From: Streptomyces omiyaensis
Lineage (GTDB): Bacteria > Actinomycetota > Actinomycetes > Streptomycetales > Streptomycetaceae
Assembly: GCF_014650895.1 (NCBI RefSeq)
Contig: NZ_BMVV01000013.1
Location: forward strand, 1,097 to 65,096
Length of the DNA: 64,000 nucleotides
Direction: 5' to 3'
The notes below the pieces were generated by a model that saw only the letters and a list, made by a program, of their open reading frames with translations, had not been told where the DNA came from and made no database searches. The number at the start of each line of letters is the position of its first letter. Positions within the stretch are counted from its first letter, which is position 1. A program made the position numbers and the translations under genes. Below are positions 24,975 to 33,479 of this stretch, in pieces.

Positions 24975-26015
24975 GTGGCATTGAAGGCGTTGGTCAAGCT
25001 GAAGGCGGAGCCGGGACTCTGGCTCACGGACGTGCCCGAGCCGGAGACCGGCCCCGGGGACGTACTGATCAAGGTCAAGCGGACCGGGATCTGCGGTACC
25101 GACCTGCACATCCGCTCCTGGGACGGCTGGGCCCAGAGGACCATCGCGACGCCGATGACCATCGGCCACGAGTTCGTCGGTGAGGTCGTCTCCGTCGGGC
25201 GCGACGTCTCCGACATCGCCGTCGGCGACCTGGTCAGCGGCGAGGGCCACCTCGTCTGCGGCAAGTGCCGCAACTGTCTCGCCGGCCGCCGCCACCTCTG
25301 CCGCGCCACCGTCGGCCTCGGCGTCGGCCGCGACGGCGCCTTCGCCGAGTACGTGGCGCTGCCCGCCTCCAACGTGTGGGTGCACCGCGTCCCGGTCGAC
25401 CTCGACGTCGCCGCGATCTTCGACCCGTTCGGCAACGCCGTCCACACCGCCCTCTCCTTCCCCCTGGTGGGCGAGGACGTCCTGGTGACCGGCGCGGGCC
25501 CGATCGGCATCATGGCGGCCGCCGTCGCCAAGCACGCCGGCGCCCGCAACGTCGTCATCACCGACGTCAGCGAGGAGCGCCTCGACCTCGCCCGCAAGAC
25601 CGGCGTCTCGCTCGCCCTCAACGTGGCCGAGAAGACCATCGCCGACGGCCAGCGCACCCTCGGGCTGAAGGAGGGCTTCGACGTCGGCCTGGAGATGTCC
25701 GGCAACCCGCACGCCATGCGCGACATGATCGCCAACATGACCCACGGCGGGAAGATCGCCATGCTCGGCCTGCCGAGCGAGGACTTCGCCGTCGACTGGG
25801 CGAAGATCGTCACCTCGATGATCACGGTCAAGGGCATCTACGGCCGCGAGATGTTCGAGACCTGGTACGCCATGTCCGTCCTCCTGGAGGGCGGGCTCGA
25901 CCTCTCCCCGGTCATCACCGGCCGGTACGACTTCACCGACTACGAGGCGGCCTTCGACGACGCCGCCTCCGGCAAGAGCGGCAAGATCATCCTCGACTGG
26001 ACTGCGGGAGCCTGA
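24975..26015 (+). CDS. tdh: L-threonine 3-dehydrogenase
   Basis: A 346-residue zinc-dependent medium-chain dehydrogenase. It has the catalytic zinc region GICGTDLHIRSWDGWAQ, GHEFVGEVVSVG, the structural zinc cysteines CGKCRNCLAGRRHLC and the NAD-binding motif VTGAGPIGIMAAAVAKHAG. These are the close signatures of Tdh, which oxidises L-threonine to 2-amino-3-ketobutyrate. The GTG start at 24975 gives the usual N-terminus (MALKALVKLKAEPGLWL). It forms an operon with kbl three bases downstream; together they convert threonine plus CoA to glycine and acetyl-CoA. Confidence 0.95.
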   Translation: MALKALVKLKAEPGLWLTDVPEPETGPGDVLIKVKRTGICGTDLHIRSWDGWAQRTIATPMTIGHEFVGEVVSVGRDVSDIAVGDLVSGEGHLVCGKCRNCLAGRRHLCRATVGLGVGRDGAFAEYVALPASNVWVHRVPVDLDVAAIFDPFGNAVHTALSFPLVGEDVLVTGAGPIGIMAAAVAKHAGARNVVITDVSEERLDLARKTGVSLALNVAEKTIADGQRTLGLKEGFDVGLEMSGNPHAMRDMIANMTHGGKIAMLGLPSEDFAVDWAKIVTSMITVKGIYGREMFETWYAMSVLLEGGLDLSPVITGRYDFTDYEAAFDDAASGKSGKIILDWTAGA

Positions 26016-26018
26016 CCC

Positions 26019-27218
26019 ATGTTCGATTCCGTACGCGACGACGTCCGCGCCACCCTCGAAGAGATCCGCGCGGCCGGCCTCCACAAGCCCGAGCGCGTCA
26101 TCGGCACCCCCCAGTCCGCGACCGTCGAGGTCACCGCGGGCGGCCGCCCCGGCGAGGTGCTGAACTTCTGCGCCAACAACTACCTCGGCCTCGCCGACCA
26201 CCCCGAGGTCGTCGCCGCCGCCCACGCGGCCCTCGACCGCTGGGGCTACGGCATGGCCTCGGTCCGCTTCATCTGCGGCACGCAGGAGGTGCACAAGGAG
26301 CTGGAGGCCCGCCTCTCGGCCTTCCTCGGCCAGGAGGACACGATCCTCTACTCCTCCTGCTTCGACGCCAACGGCGGCGTCTTCGAGACCCTCCTCGGCG
26401 CCGAGGACGCGGTCGTCTCCGACGCCCTCAACCACGCCTCCATCATCGACGGCATCCGCCTCTCCAAGGCCCGCCGCTTCCGCTACGCCAACCGCGACAT
26501 GGCCGACCTGGAGCAGCAGCTCAAGGAGGCCACCGAGGGCGGCGCCCGGCGCAAGCTCATCGTCACCGACGGCGTCTTCTCCATGGACGGGTACGTCGCC
26601 CCGCTCGCCGACATCTGCGACCTGGCCGAGCGCTACGACGCCATGGTCATGGTCGACGACTCGCACGCCGTCGGCTTCGTCGGCGCCGGCGGCCGCGGCA
26701 CCCCCGAGCTGCACGGCGTCATGGACCGCGTCGACATCATCACCGGCACCCTCGGCAAGGCCCTCGGCGGCGCCTCCGGCGGCTACGTCGCCGCCCGCGC
26801 CGAGATCGTCGCCCTGCTGCGCCAGCGCTCCCGCCCGTACCTCTTCTCCAACACCCTCGCCCCGGTCATCGCCGCCGCCTCCCTCAAGGTCCTCGACCTC
26901 CTGGAGTCCGCCGGCGACCTGCGCGACAAGCTCAACGCCAACACCGCGCTCTTCCGCGGCCGCATGACCGAGGAGGGCTTCGACATCCTCCCCGGCGACC
27001 ACGCCATCGCCCCCGTGATGATCGGCGACGCCGCGGAGGCCGGGAAGATGGCCGAGCTGCTCCTGGAGCGCGGCGTGTACGTGATCGGCTTCTCGTACCC
27101 GGTCGTCCCGCAGGGCGCGGCCCGCATCCGGGTCCAGCTCTCGGCGGCCCACTCCACGGAGGACGTGAACCGCGCGGTGGACGCCTTCGTGTCGGCCCGC
27201 GAGGAACTCCGCGGCTGA
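26019..27218 (+). CDS. kbl: Glycine C-acetyltransferase (2-amino-3-ketobutyrate CoA ligase)
   Basis: A 399-residue pyridoxal-phosphate enzyme of the alpha-oxoamine synthase family and of full length. Motifs include FCANNYLGLADHPEV, the substrate loop GYGMASVRFICGTQEVHKELE, DDSHAVGFVGAGGRG (PLP-binding Asp/His) and the lysine region TLGKALGGASGGY. It cleaves 2-amino-3-ketobutyrate with CoA to glycine and acetyl-CoA, the second step after Tdh. It follows tdh by three bases, so the genes are co-transcribed and functionally paired. A strong hairpin follows the stop. Confidence 0.95.
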   Translation: MFDSVRDDVRATLEEIRAAGLHKPERVIGTPQSATVEVTAGGRPGEVLNFCANNYLGLADHPEVVAAAHAALDRWGYGMASVRFICGTQEVHKELEARLSAFLGQEDTILYSSCFDANGGVFETLLGAEDAVVSDALNHASIIDGIRLSKARRFRYANRDMADLEQQLKEATEGGARRKLIVTDGVFSMDGYVAPLADICDLAERYDAMVMVDDSHAVGFVGAGGRGTPELHGVMDRVDIITGTLGKALGGASGGYVAARAEIVALLRQRSRPYLFSNTLAPVIAAASLKVLDLLESAGDLRDKLNANTALFRGRMTEEGFDILPGDHAIAPVMIGDAAEAGKMAELLLERGVYVIGFSYPVVPQGAARIRVQLSAAHSTEDVNRAVDAFVSAREELRG

Positions 27219-27227
27219 CTCCCCGGC

Positions 27228-27263
27228 CCCGGGAGACCCGGCCCCGCTTTCCGGGCTCCCGGG
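27228..27263 (+). terminator. Stem-loop terminator after kbl
   Basis: CCCGGGAG (27228-27235) pairs with CTCCCGGG (27256-27263), extended inside by CCCGG (27237-27241) and CCGGG (27251-27255), with a CCCCGCTTT loop. It lies 10 bp after the kbl stop. Confidence 0.6.
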
Positions 27264-27308
27264 TCCTCCGGGGCACGAGCCCTGCCCGGGGCCTGGGAGA
27301 CTGGGCAC

Positions 27309-28226
27309 ATGATCGAAGCACGGCGGTTGCACATCCTCCGCGCGGTGGCCGACCACCGCACGGTCACGGCGGCGGCCGCCGCGCTGTACCTCACCCCCTC
27401 CGCCGTCTCGCAGCAGCTCGCGGCCCTGGAGCAGGAGACGGGCCACCGGCTCGTCGACCGCAGCGCCAGAGGGGCCCGGCTCACCCCGGCGGGGGAGATC
27501 CTCCTCGGCCACGCCAACGCCGTCCTCGCCCAGCTGGAGCGGGCGGAGGCGGCGCTCGCCGCCTACGGCTCGGGCCAGGCGGGCACCGTCACGGTGGCCG
27601 CCTTCGCCACCGGCATCGGGCTCGTCGTCGCCCCGGCCATAGCGGACCTCGCGGCCACGGCGCCGGGGATCCGGGTCCGGGTGCGGGACGCCGAAGGGGA
27701 CGCGAGCCTGCTGATGGTGCTGGACCGGCAGGTGGACGTGGCCGTGGCCGTCGAGTACCGGGGAGCCCCCGGCGAGGACGACGACCGGCTCACCCGGATG
27801 CCGCTCTACGCGGAGCCCTTCGACGTCGTGCTCCCGCCCGGCCATCCCCTCGGGGGCGGCGACCGCGTCGCCCTCGCCGACCTCGCCAAGGACGCCTGGA
27901 TCGGCCAGTCCGCGGGCAACCCCTGCCACGACGTGACCGTTCTGGCCTGCGAGTACGCCGGGTTCGCACCCCGCTTCGAACACGTCTCGGACGACTTCCG
28001 GGCCGTCGTCGCGCTCGCCGCCGCCGGCGCGGGGGCGGCACTCGTGCCCCGCTCGGCGCTGCGCGGCACGGACCTCACGGACGTGGTGGTCCGCCCCGTC
28101 GAGGGCGCCGCGCCCACCCGCAGGGTCTTCGCGGCCGTACGCAGGGGGGCCGAGGACCACCCCCTCATCGCCCCCGTCCTGACCGCGCTCCGCGCGGCGG
28201 CGGCCCCGGGCCCCGGCACGCCCTGA
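27309..28226 (+). CDS. LysR-family transcriptional regulator
   Basis: A 305-residue LysR protein: N-terminal HTH (RRLHILRAVADHRTVTAAAAALYLTPSAVSQQLAALEQETGHRL) and a typical effector domain (GTVTVAAFATGIGLVVAPAIADLAATAPG ... DVAVAVEYRG). It is on the same strand as tdh-kbl but behind their terminator, and no divergent gene is present. Its target may be the following 28283 gene or a distant locus. Many actinobacterial LysR proteins of this sort sit near amino acid genes, so control of threonine use is possible but unproven. Confidence 0.88.
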   Translation: MIEARRLHILRAVADHRTVTAAAAALYLTPSAVSQQLAALEQETGHRLVDRSARGARLTPAGEILLGHANAVLAQLERAEAALAAYGSGQAGTVTVAAFATGIGLVVAPAIADLAATAPGIRVRVRDAEGDASLLMVLDRQVDVAVAVEYRGAPGEDDDRLTRMPLYAEPFDVVLPPGHPLGGGDRVALADLAKDAWIGQSAGNPCHDVTVLACEYAGFAPRFEHVSDDFRAVVALAAAGAGAALVPRSALRGTDLTDVVVRPVEGAAPTRRVFAAVRRGAEDHPLIAPVLTALRAAAAPGPGTP

Positions 28227-28282
28227 GCCCGGGGAGCCCGGCGGCACAGGCCCTGTCGGTCCCGGTTGCTAGCGTCACCACC

Positions 28283-28816
28283 ATGGCGAACCGTTCCTAC
28301 CTCTACTCCGCGGACTCGATGCCGAACGAGGCAGAGCTCCCCCGGCGGATCCGATGCGTGTCCGAGCACAGCGGGGACGTCCCCCTCGCGCACAAGCTCA
28401 TGGCCGGCCGCGGGACGACGGTCGTCCCGTCCATGATCTGGAACCCCCCGATCGGCATCGCCGCGGAGTACGCCGAGGGCGCGGCCCTCCTCCGCCAGCT
28501 GCTGCGCGTGGTCGGCGAGGGCCTGGAGGACGACGCGGAGTTCGCCGAGTGCGTCGCCCGGACCACGGCCCACCTGGAGAAGCAGCGGGCCGGGTACGCC
28601 GTCCTCGAAACCGGGGAGATCGTCTCGATGACGGGCGACGATCCGGTGGCGAGCGTGCGGCGGCTGGTCTCCGAGGACATCCCCGGCGCCGTCGCCCGGG
28701 CCGAGGCGGCGATCGCCGGCCGGGACGACGCCTGGCTGGCCTCGGTCCGGGCCGACTGGCAGCGGCACTTCGCGTCCTTCTACGCCGAGGCGCTCTACTT
28801 CTCCTTCCCCGGCTGA
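28283..28816 (+). CDS. Unknown 177-residue soluble protein
   Basis: The product starts MANRSYLYSADSMPNEAELPRRIRCVSEHSGDVPLAHKLM and ends FYAEALYFSFPG. It is mixed alpha/beta, with about four helices in the C-terminal half (VVGEGLEDDAEFAECVARTTAHLEK; DAWLASVRADWQRHFASFY). It has no signal peptide, membrane segment or known catalytic motif. It resembles small unknown proteins of actinobacteria that begin with a MANRSYLYS-type N-terminus. It follows the LysR gene by 56 bp on the same strand and precedes a convergent MFS gene. Confidence 0.7.
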   Translation: MANRSYLYSADSMPNEAELPRRIRCVSEHSGDVPLAHKLMAGRGTTVVPSMIWNPPIGIAAEYAEGAALLRQLLRVVGEGLEDDAEFAECVARTTAHLEKQRAGYAVLETGEIVSMTGDDPVASVRRLVSEDIPGAVARAEAAIAGRDDAWLASVRADWQRHFASFYAEALYFSFPG

Positions 28817-28892
28817 CGGGACCCGCGGCGCCGACGGGACCCGCGGCGCGGGCCCGGCCCTCCCCGGCCGGGCAGGGCCCGGAAGAGGCGGA

Positions 28893-30131
28893 CTAGCTCC
28901 GGAGTGCCGGTTCCCCCGCGTCCGCGCGGAGGGCGCCGCCCCGCAGCAGCAGGGGCGTCGCCAGCAGCAGGACCCCCGCGGCGGCCAGCGCGGTCCGCGG
29001 GCCGGTGACGGCGGCGAGGAGGCCCCACAGGGCGGTCGTGGCGGCGATGGACAGGCTCGCGCTCACCGACCAGGCGGCCAGGGTGCGGGAGAGCCTGCCG
29101 GGGTCCGTGTGGCGGAGACGGTGGGTGGCGAGGACCGGGTTGAAGACGCCGCAGGACGCCACCAGCCCGAGCTGCACGCCCATCACCACCACCATCCCCG
29201 CCGTGCCGGACGGCACGAACGCCAGCCCCAGGGACCAGCAGGAGCGCAGCACGCCGGCCACCCGGAGCACCCTGCCGTCCCCGAAGCGCGCCGCCAGCCG
29301 GGGCGCGAGGCGCGAGCCGGCCAGCCCTCCGGCGCAGGGAGCCGCGAAAACGAGCCCGTACTGCCAGGGGGAGAGGCCCAGGTCGCGCAGGAGGAGCACG
29401 GCGAGCAGCGGCTCCGAGGCCATGATCAGGCCGTTGACCGCGATGGCGTTGAGGAAGAGCGGGCGCAGCACCGGGTGGCGCAGGATGTGGCGCCAGCCCT
29501 CGAAGAGGTCCCCGGCGCGCGTCCGCCCGCCCTCCCGCCGCGCGGGTTCCGGCTCCGTCCCGCCGATCGACCGGATGCCCAGCGCGGAGAGCAGATGGCT
29601 GACGGCGTCGGCGAGGATCGTGGTGACGGGCCCGAGGAGCCCGACGGCGGCCCCGCCGAGGGGCGGTCCCGCCATCGAGGCCGTCCAGTTCGTCGCCTCG
29701 AAGCGGCTGTTCGCGACGAGGAGGTCCTCCGGCGGCACGAGCCCCTTCAGGAAGGCCCCGCTCGCCGCCCGGAACGCGATGTCCGCCGCCGCCACGACCA
29801 CCGAGACGACGAGGAGCTGGACGAAGCCCAGCCACCCCAGGAGGTACGAGACGGGCACGCTGGCGAGCGCCCCGAAGCGGACCAGGTCCATCGCGACCAT
29901 CACGGGCCGCTTCCGCCGGAACTCCACCCAGGGCCCCAGCGGCACCGCGAGCACGGCGCCCACCGCCCGCCCGGTCGCCGCCAGCGCCGCCACCTGGGCC
30001 GGGCCCGAGTCGAGGACGACGACCGCGAGCAGCGGGAAGGCGCCGAAACCGAGCCAGGTGCCGTACGTGCTCACCGCGTACGCGGCCCAGAGCCGTCCGA
30101 ACCCCCGCCCCAGCGCCTTCCGCCCCGCCAC
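28893..30131 (-). CDS. MFS transporter (DHA3/EntS-like drug or siderophore efflux)
   Basis: A 412-residue membrane protein with about 12 hydrophobic segments, starting at a GTG (MAGRKALGRGFGRLWAAYAVSTYGTWLGFGAFPLLAVVVL). The loop between helices 2 and 3 reads GPWVEFRRKRPVMVAMD, which fits the MFS DRxGRR motif as seen in the DHA3/EntS group. The central loop is charged (EPEPARREGGRTRAGDLFEG). It is expected to export a drug-like compound using the proton gradient. No adjacent biosynthesis genes hint at the substrate. The ribosome binding site is weak, so the start could differ by a few codons. Confidence 0.85.
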   Translation of the reverse strand: MAGRKALGRGFGRLWAAYAVSTYGTWLGFGAFPLLAVVVLDSGPAQVAALAATGRAVGAVLAVPLGPWVEFRRKRPVMVAMDLVRFGALASVPVSYLLGWLGFVQLLVVSVVVAAADIAFRAASGAFLKGLVPPEDLLVANSRFEATNWTASMAGPPLGGAAVGLLGPVTTILADAVSHLLSALGIRSIGGTEPEPARREGGRTRAGDLFEGWRHILRHPVLRPLFLNAIAVNGLIMASEPLLAVLLLRDLGLSPWQYGLVFAAPCAGGLAGSRLAPRLAARFGDGRVLRVAGVLRSCWSLGLAFVPSGTAGMVVVMGVQLGLVASCGVFNPVLATHRLRHTDPGRLSRTLAAWSVSASLSIAATTALWGLLAAVTGPRTALAAAGVLLLATPLLLRGGALRADAGEPALRS

Positions 30132-30314
30132 GCCCGCACACCGCCCCGTCCGTCCGCACCGGACCCTCCGTCCGGCCGGGCCGTCGACTCTACCTCCGTC
30201 CGCGCCGCCCTCCGTCCGCCCGACCCTCCGTCCGTCCGGAACGGCCCCGACCGGACCCGTCTTCGTCCTACGCTTGCGGCGATCACGGCCACGATCGAGA
30301 CGAGGGGATCCTCC

Positions 30315-30680
30315 ATGCCGTACGAGACCGGTGCGAGGGTGAAGCTGATCAGGGACGTGCAGATCACCGGGGGCGTCCCGGCGACCGGCGGCGGTTCGGC
30401 CGGTCCGCTGTTCCTGGGCGCGGGGGCGACGGGCGTCGTCGCGGGTGCGGCGGAGGCCGCCGGAGGAGCGGTCGAGGGCGCGCTGGCGGACTTCGACCGG
30501 CGCTTCGCCGCCGGCCGGTTCGACGGGCACACCACGGGGCTGATGGAGGGGATCCGCCGGCAGATCGTCAGCCTGGGGGCGACCGTCCCCGGAGCGGGCG
30601 GGGGGATCCGGTACCGGGTGCGTTTCGAGAACGGGTTCGTCCTCGACGGGATCGAGGAGGACGCGCTGGCCCCGGCCTGA
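30315..30680 (+). CDS. Unknown 121-residue protein
   Basis: The N-terminus (MPYETGARVKLIRDVQITGG) and C-terminus (GGIRYRVRFENGFVLDGIEEDALAPA) look like two halves of a small beta-barrel of the kind found in KOW/SH3-like proteins. The middle is a Gly/Ala-rich segment (FLGAGATGVVAGAAEAAGGAVEGAL) that is weakly hydrophobic. The ATG is behind GAGGGGATCC. No family is known to me. It is convergent with the 256-residue gene, and its stop codon lies inside the 46-bp palindrome between them. Confidence 0.65.
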   Translation: MPYETGARVKLIRDVQITGGVPATGGGSAGPLFLGAGATGVVAGAAEAAGGAVEGALADFDRRFAAGRFDGHTTGLMEGIRRQIVSLGATVPGAGGGIRYRVRFENGFVLDGIEEDALAPA

Positions 30681-30716
30681 GGCCGTCCGGCCCGGGCCGG
30701 ACGGCCTCAGGCCGGG
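30671..30716. terminator. 46-bp perfect palindrome containing both convergent stop codons
   Basis: Bases 30671-30693 are the exact reverse complement of 30694-30716, centred on CCCGGG. The plus-strand TGA (30678-30680) and the minus-strand TGA (30709-30707) are symmetric within it, so both proteins end Pro-Ala. It should act as a bidirectional terminator. Confidence 0.9.
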
Positions 30717-31477
30717 TAGGTGATCGAACCCGGCGGCGGGCAGGGCAGGAGCGTCGTGCCGGCGCCGGGGCGCGCGGTGAAGGCCCGCGCCTCGGCCGCC
30801 CGCTGACGCCGGGCGTCCAGGTCGTCGGCGTCCCACGCGTCGCGCCTGGCCCGGTCGTGGTCCCACGTGCCGTCGACGAGGTCGAGCGCGACATTGCCCG
30901 AGCTGCGCTGGAACTCCGCCTTCAGGGCCGCCTGCTGGAGCGCGGTCTGGACGGCGGCGAGCTCGACGCGGGTGGCCAGGACGCCGGCGGTCTGGGGTTC
31001 CCGGGTGGGCAGCGGGACCCGGGGCAGGAGCGACACCCCGAAGTCGAGGCGGCCCACGTTGTCGACGCTCGCGGTCCGGGCCTCGCTCGCCATGAGGTTC
31101 ATCTCCCGGTGCAGCCAGAGGAGCTCGTCGAAGTCGGCCTGGGTGACGCGCATCCGTCCGTACGCGACCCGGAAGCGGGGGTCCGCGTGCAGCGCCCGCC
31201 AGGGCGGGGTGTGCAGGGCGACGCAGTCGCTGTAGCCCGCCGTCACCGCGGCGTCGAGGTGGTGGACGGCCTGGTCCGGCAGACCCCGGACGCAGGCCAG
31301 GCCGCCGAGGCCCGCGTGGCCGGCGGCGACGAGCCACGCACCGTCGGGGCCCAGCGCCGAGGCGCGCGCGACGACCTCGTGGAGGCCTCCGGCGCCCGCC
31401 CCGCCGGGACCGTCGGTCAGGAGCGCGACCAGGGTGTCGTGCAGCCGGACGGTCAGTGCCTCGACGGTGTCGATCAT
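30707..31477 (-). CDS. Unknown 256-residue helical protein
   Basis: The product starts MIDTVEALTVRLHDTLVALLTDGPGG. The first 130 residues look like TPR-type helix pairs (WLVAAGHAGLGGLACVRGLPDQAVHHLDAAVTAGYSDCVALHTPPWRALHADPRFRVAYGRMRV), as in proteins ending in the 'PDWAALRDDPRF' type motif. The C-terminal half is charged, with RSSGNVALDLVDGTWDHDRARRDAW. No signal peptide or membrane segment is seen. It may be a scaffold protein. It is convergent with the 121-residue gene; upstream lies a 135-bp gap (31478-31612) with nothing recognisable. Confidence 0.65.
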   Translation of the reverse strand: MIDTVEALTVRLHDTLVALLTDGPGGAGAGGLHEVVARASALGPDGAWLVAAGHAGLGGLACVRGLPDQAVHHLDAAVTAGYSDCVALHTPPWRALHADPRFRVAYGRMRVTQADFDELLWLHREMNLMASEARTASVDNVGRLDFGVSLLPRVPLPTREPQTAGVLATRVELAAVQTALQQAALKAEFQRSSGNVALDLVDGTWDHDRARRDAWDADDLDARRQRAAEARAFTARPGAGTTLLPCPPPGSITYPA

Positions 31478-31612
31478 GGATCTCCTCGGGTCTCGGTGGC
31501 GGCGTGCGCACGGCCGCGCGGGTGAACCGGCTTGCGGAGGACGGGACTTCGAGCGCCCCCGTGAGCAGGGCGGGCGGACGGGGCGAGTGGTTCCTGCCCG
31601 GCCCGCGCCGGA

Positions 31613-33298
31613 TCAGTCCGCCGACGGGCGCCAGCCGTCCGCTGCGAGGCGGGACGCGTCCGCCGCCCGCGCCCCGTCGAAGAGGACCCGGCCCGCGCCG
31701 TCCAGGACCCGCATCCCGGTGACGTACACCCCGCGGCCCACGGCGGGGGAGGCGGTGGCGTACCGGAAGCGGAGCCGGACCGGGGCGGCGGGCGGAAGGC
31801 CGGCGGTGAGCCGGTGCCAGCGGCGGCCGGACCAGCCGGAGGCGGTGCCGTCCGCGTGGAGGCGGGTCCCCGCGGGGGGTTCGTGCGGGGCGGTGCGGAA
31901 GGCGACCGGGCGCCAGGCCGCCGGCCTGCCGGTCGCGGCCTCCAGGACGAGGCGGTCCTCCGGCGCGGTGTCCCACCACAGCAGGCAGTCGAGCCGGGCC
32001 GCGCCCGGTCCCGTCGGGGGGAGGGCGAGGACGGCGCCCCCGGGGGCGCGCATGCCGGAGAACCAGGCCGTGGGGCCGGTGCCGGCCGGCGGACGGACCG
32101 GGATCGCGCGGGCGAGGCGGTTCGCGGCCGCCACGCGCGGGGCCGAACCGGCGCGCCAGGTGCGGACGGGGTGCACCGCGTTGGCGAGGAGGACCAGGAA
32201 CGCGCCGGAGTCCGGGGCGAGGACGAGGCTGGTGCCGGTGAAGCCGGTGTGTCCGGCGGTGCGGGGACCGGAGAGCGCGCCCATGTACCAGCGCTGGTCC
32301 AGCTCGAAGCCGAGGCCGTGCGCGTGGCCGGGGAAGGCCTGGTTGACGTCGGTGAGGAGGAGGTCGACGGAGGAGGGGGAGAGGACGCGGGCGGAGCCGT
32401 ACGCGCCGCCGTCGAGGAGCGTGCGGGCGAGGACCGCGAGGTCGCGGGCGCAGGAGAAGACGCCGGCGTGGCCGGCGACGCCGCCCATCGCGTACGCGTT
32501 CTCGTCGTGGACCTCGCCCCGCACCATGCCCCGGTCGAGCCGTGCCCAGGGGCGGCGGGCGTCCTCGGTCGCCGCCGTCACGGCCCGCCACGAGGACGGC
32601 GGTGCGAACCGGGTGCGGTGCATCCCGAGCGGAGCGGTGATCTCGTCGTGGAGCAGCCTCTCCAGACCGAGACCGGTGATCCGTTCCAGGAGCAGCTGCA
32701 GCGCGACGAGGTTGAGGTCCGAGTAGCGGTACGCCGTACCCGGCGGGTCCAGCGGGGCCTCGTCCCACAGCATCCGCAGCCGTCCCGCCCGGTCCGGCGC
32801 CTCGTACAGCGGCAGTTCCGCCCGCAGGCCCGAGGTGTGGGCGAGCAGCTGCCCGACGGTGATGCCCTCCTTGCCCGCGCGGCCGAACTCCGGCAGGCGC
32901 GCGGCGACCCGCTCCCCGAGCTCCAGCTCGCCCCGCTCGATCCGCCGCACGGCCAGGAGGGAGGTGAAGAGCTTGGTGAGGGAGGCCACGTCGAAGACCG
33001 TGTCCGGGGTCATCGGCACCCGCAGCTCCGGCGGGAGCCCGACCGCCGTGTCGCGGACCTCGTCGTACGCGGCCCAGCGCGCCGCCCAGCCGACCGCCCG
33101 GTGCAGCGCCACGGTCCGGCCCCGGCCGGCCAGCAGCACGGCGCCCGCGCACCAGGGGTGCGCCGGCGAGGGCCCGAGGAAGGCGCGCACGTCCTCGGCC
33201 ATCCCCTCCAGCTCCCTCCCGAGCAGGCCGGCCTCCTCCGGCGTGCCCCACCGCAGCCGCGCCCCCGCGTCCGCCCGCCCGCGTCCCGCCTCGTCCAT
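31613..33298 (-). CDS. Serine hydrolase, beta-lactamase/penicillin-binding-protein fold
   Basis: A 561-residue protein. The N-terminal two thirds form a class C beta-lactamase/esterase fold with the nucleophile motif SLTK (VFDVASLTKLFTSLLAV) near residue 118. The Tyr motif is AYRYSDLNLVALQ, and HTGFTGTSLVLAPDS takes the place of the KTG region. About 130 extra residues at the C-terminus form a beta-rich domain with PVRLRFRYATASPAVGRGVYVTG. No signal peptide is visible, so it may be cytoplasmic or exported unconventionally. Likely an esterase or D-aminopeptidase-like enzyme; the substrate is unknown. The start is chosen for its GGGAGG site. It is divergent from the nitronate monooxygenase operon, sharing 181 bp. 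Confidence 0.85.
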   Translation of the reverse strand: MDEAGRGRADAGARLRWGTPEEAGLLGRELEGMAEDVRAFLGPSPAHPWCAGAVLLAGRGRTVALHRAVGWAARWAAYDEVRDTAVGLPPELRVPMTPDTVFDVASLTKLFTSLLAVRRIERGELELGERVAARLPEFGRAGKEGITVGQLLAHTSGLRAELPLYEAPDRAGRLRMLWDEAPLDPPGTAYRYSDLNLVALQLLLERITGLGLERLLHDEITAPLGMHRTRFAPPSSWRAVTAATEDARRPWARLDRGMVRGEVHDENAYAMGGVAGHAGVFSCARDLAVLARTLLDGGAYGSARVLSPSSVDLLLTDVNQAFPGHAHGLGFELDQRWYMGALSGPRTAGHTGFTGTSLVLAPDSGAFLVLLANAVHPVRTWRAGSAPRVAAANRLARAIPVRPPAGTGPTAWFSGMRAPGGAVLALPPTGPGAARLDCLLWWDTAPEDRLVLEAATGRPAAWRPVAFRTAPHEPPAGTRLHADGTASGWSGRRWHRLTAGLPPAAPVRLRFRYATASPAVGRGVYVTGMRVLDGAGRVLFDGARAADASRLAADGWRPSAD

Positions 33299-33412
33299 CC
33301 GCCGCGCCTCCCGGCACCTCGACCCCGGCCGCGCACCCCGGCCGCATCCGTACGCCCCCACCCTCCCCGACCGGACCCCCGCTCCTCCTCCGGCCCGCAC
33401 GGGATCCGGCGC

Positions 33413-33440
33413 CAAAGAATCTGACGCTCCATCAGAAAAC
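33413..33440. promoter_or_regulatory. Operator-like element A (shared with 57998-58025)
   Basis: CAAAGAATCTGAC (33413-33425), a 6-bp spacer and TCAGAAAAC (33432-33440) form an inverted repeat TCTGA-N7-TCAGA. The same two blocks with the same spacing recur at 57998-58025 in front of another acyl-CoA gene set. The site is 40 bp before the nitronate monooxygenase ATG. The likely reader is a TetR-type repressor, which is inference. Confidence 0.6.
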
Positions 33441-33479
33441 CTCTTCCCTCCGTCGCCCCGCTGCGGCATCCTGCCGCCC

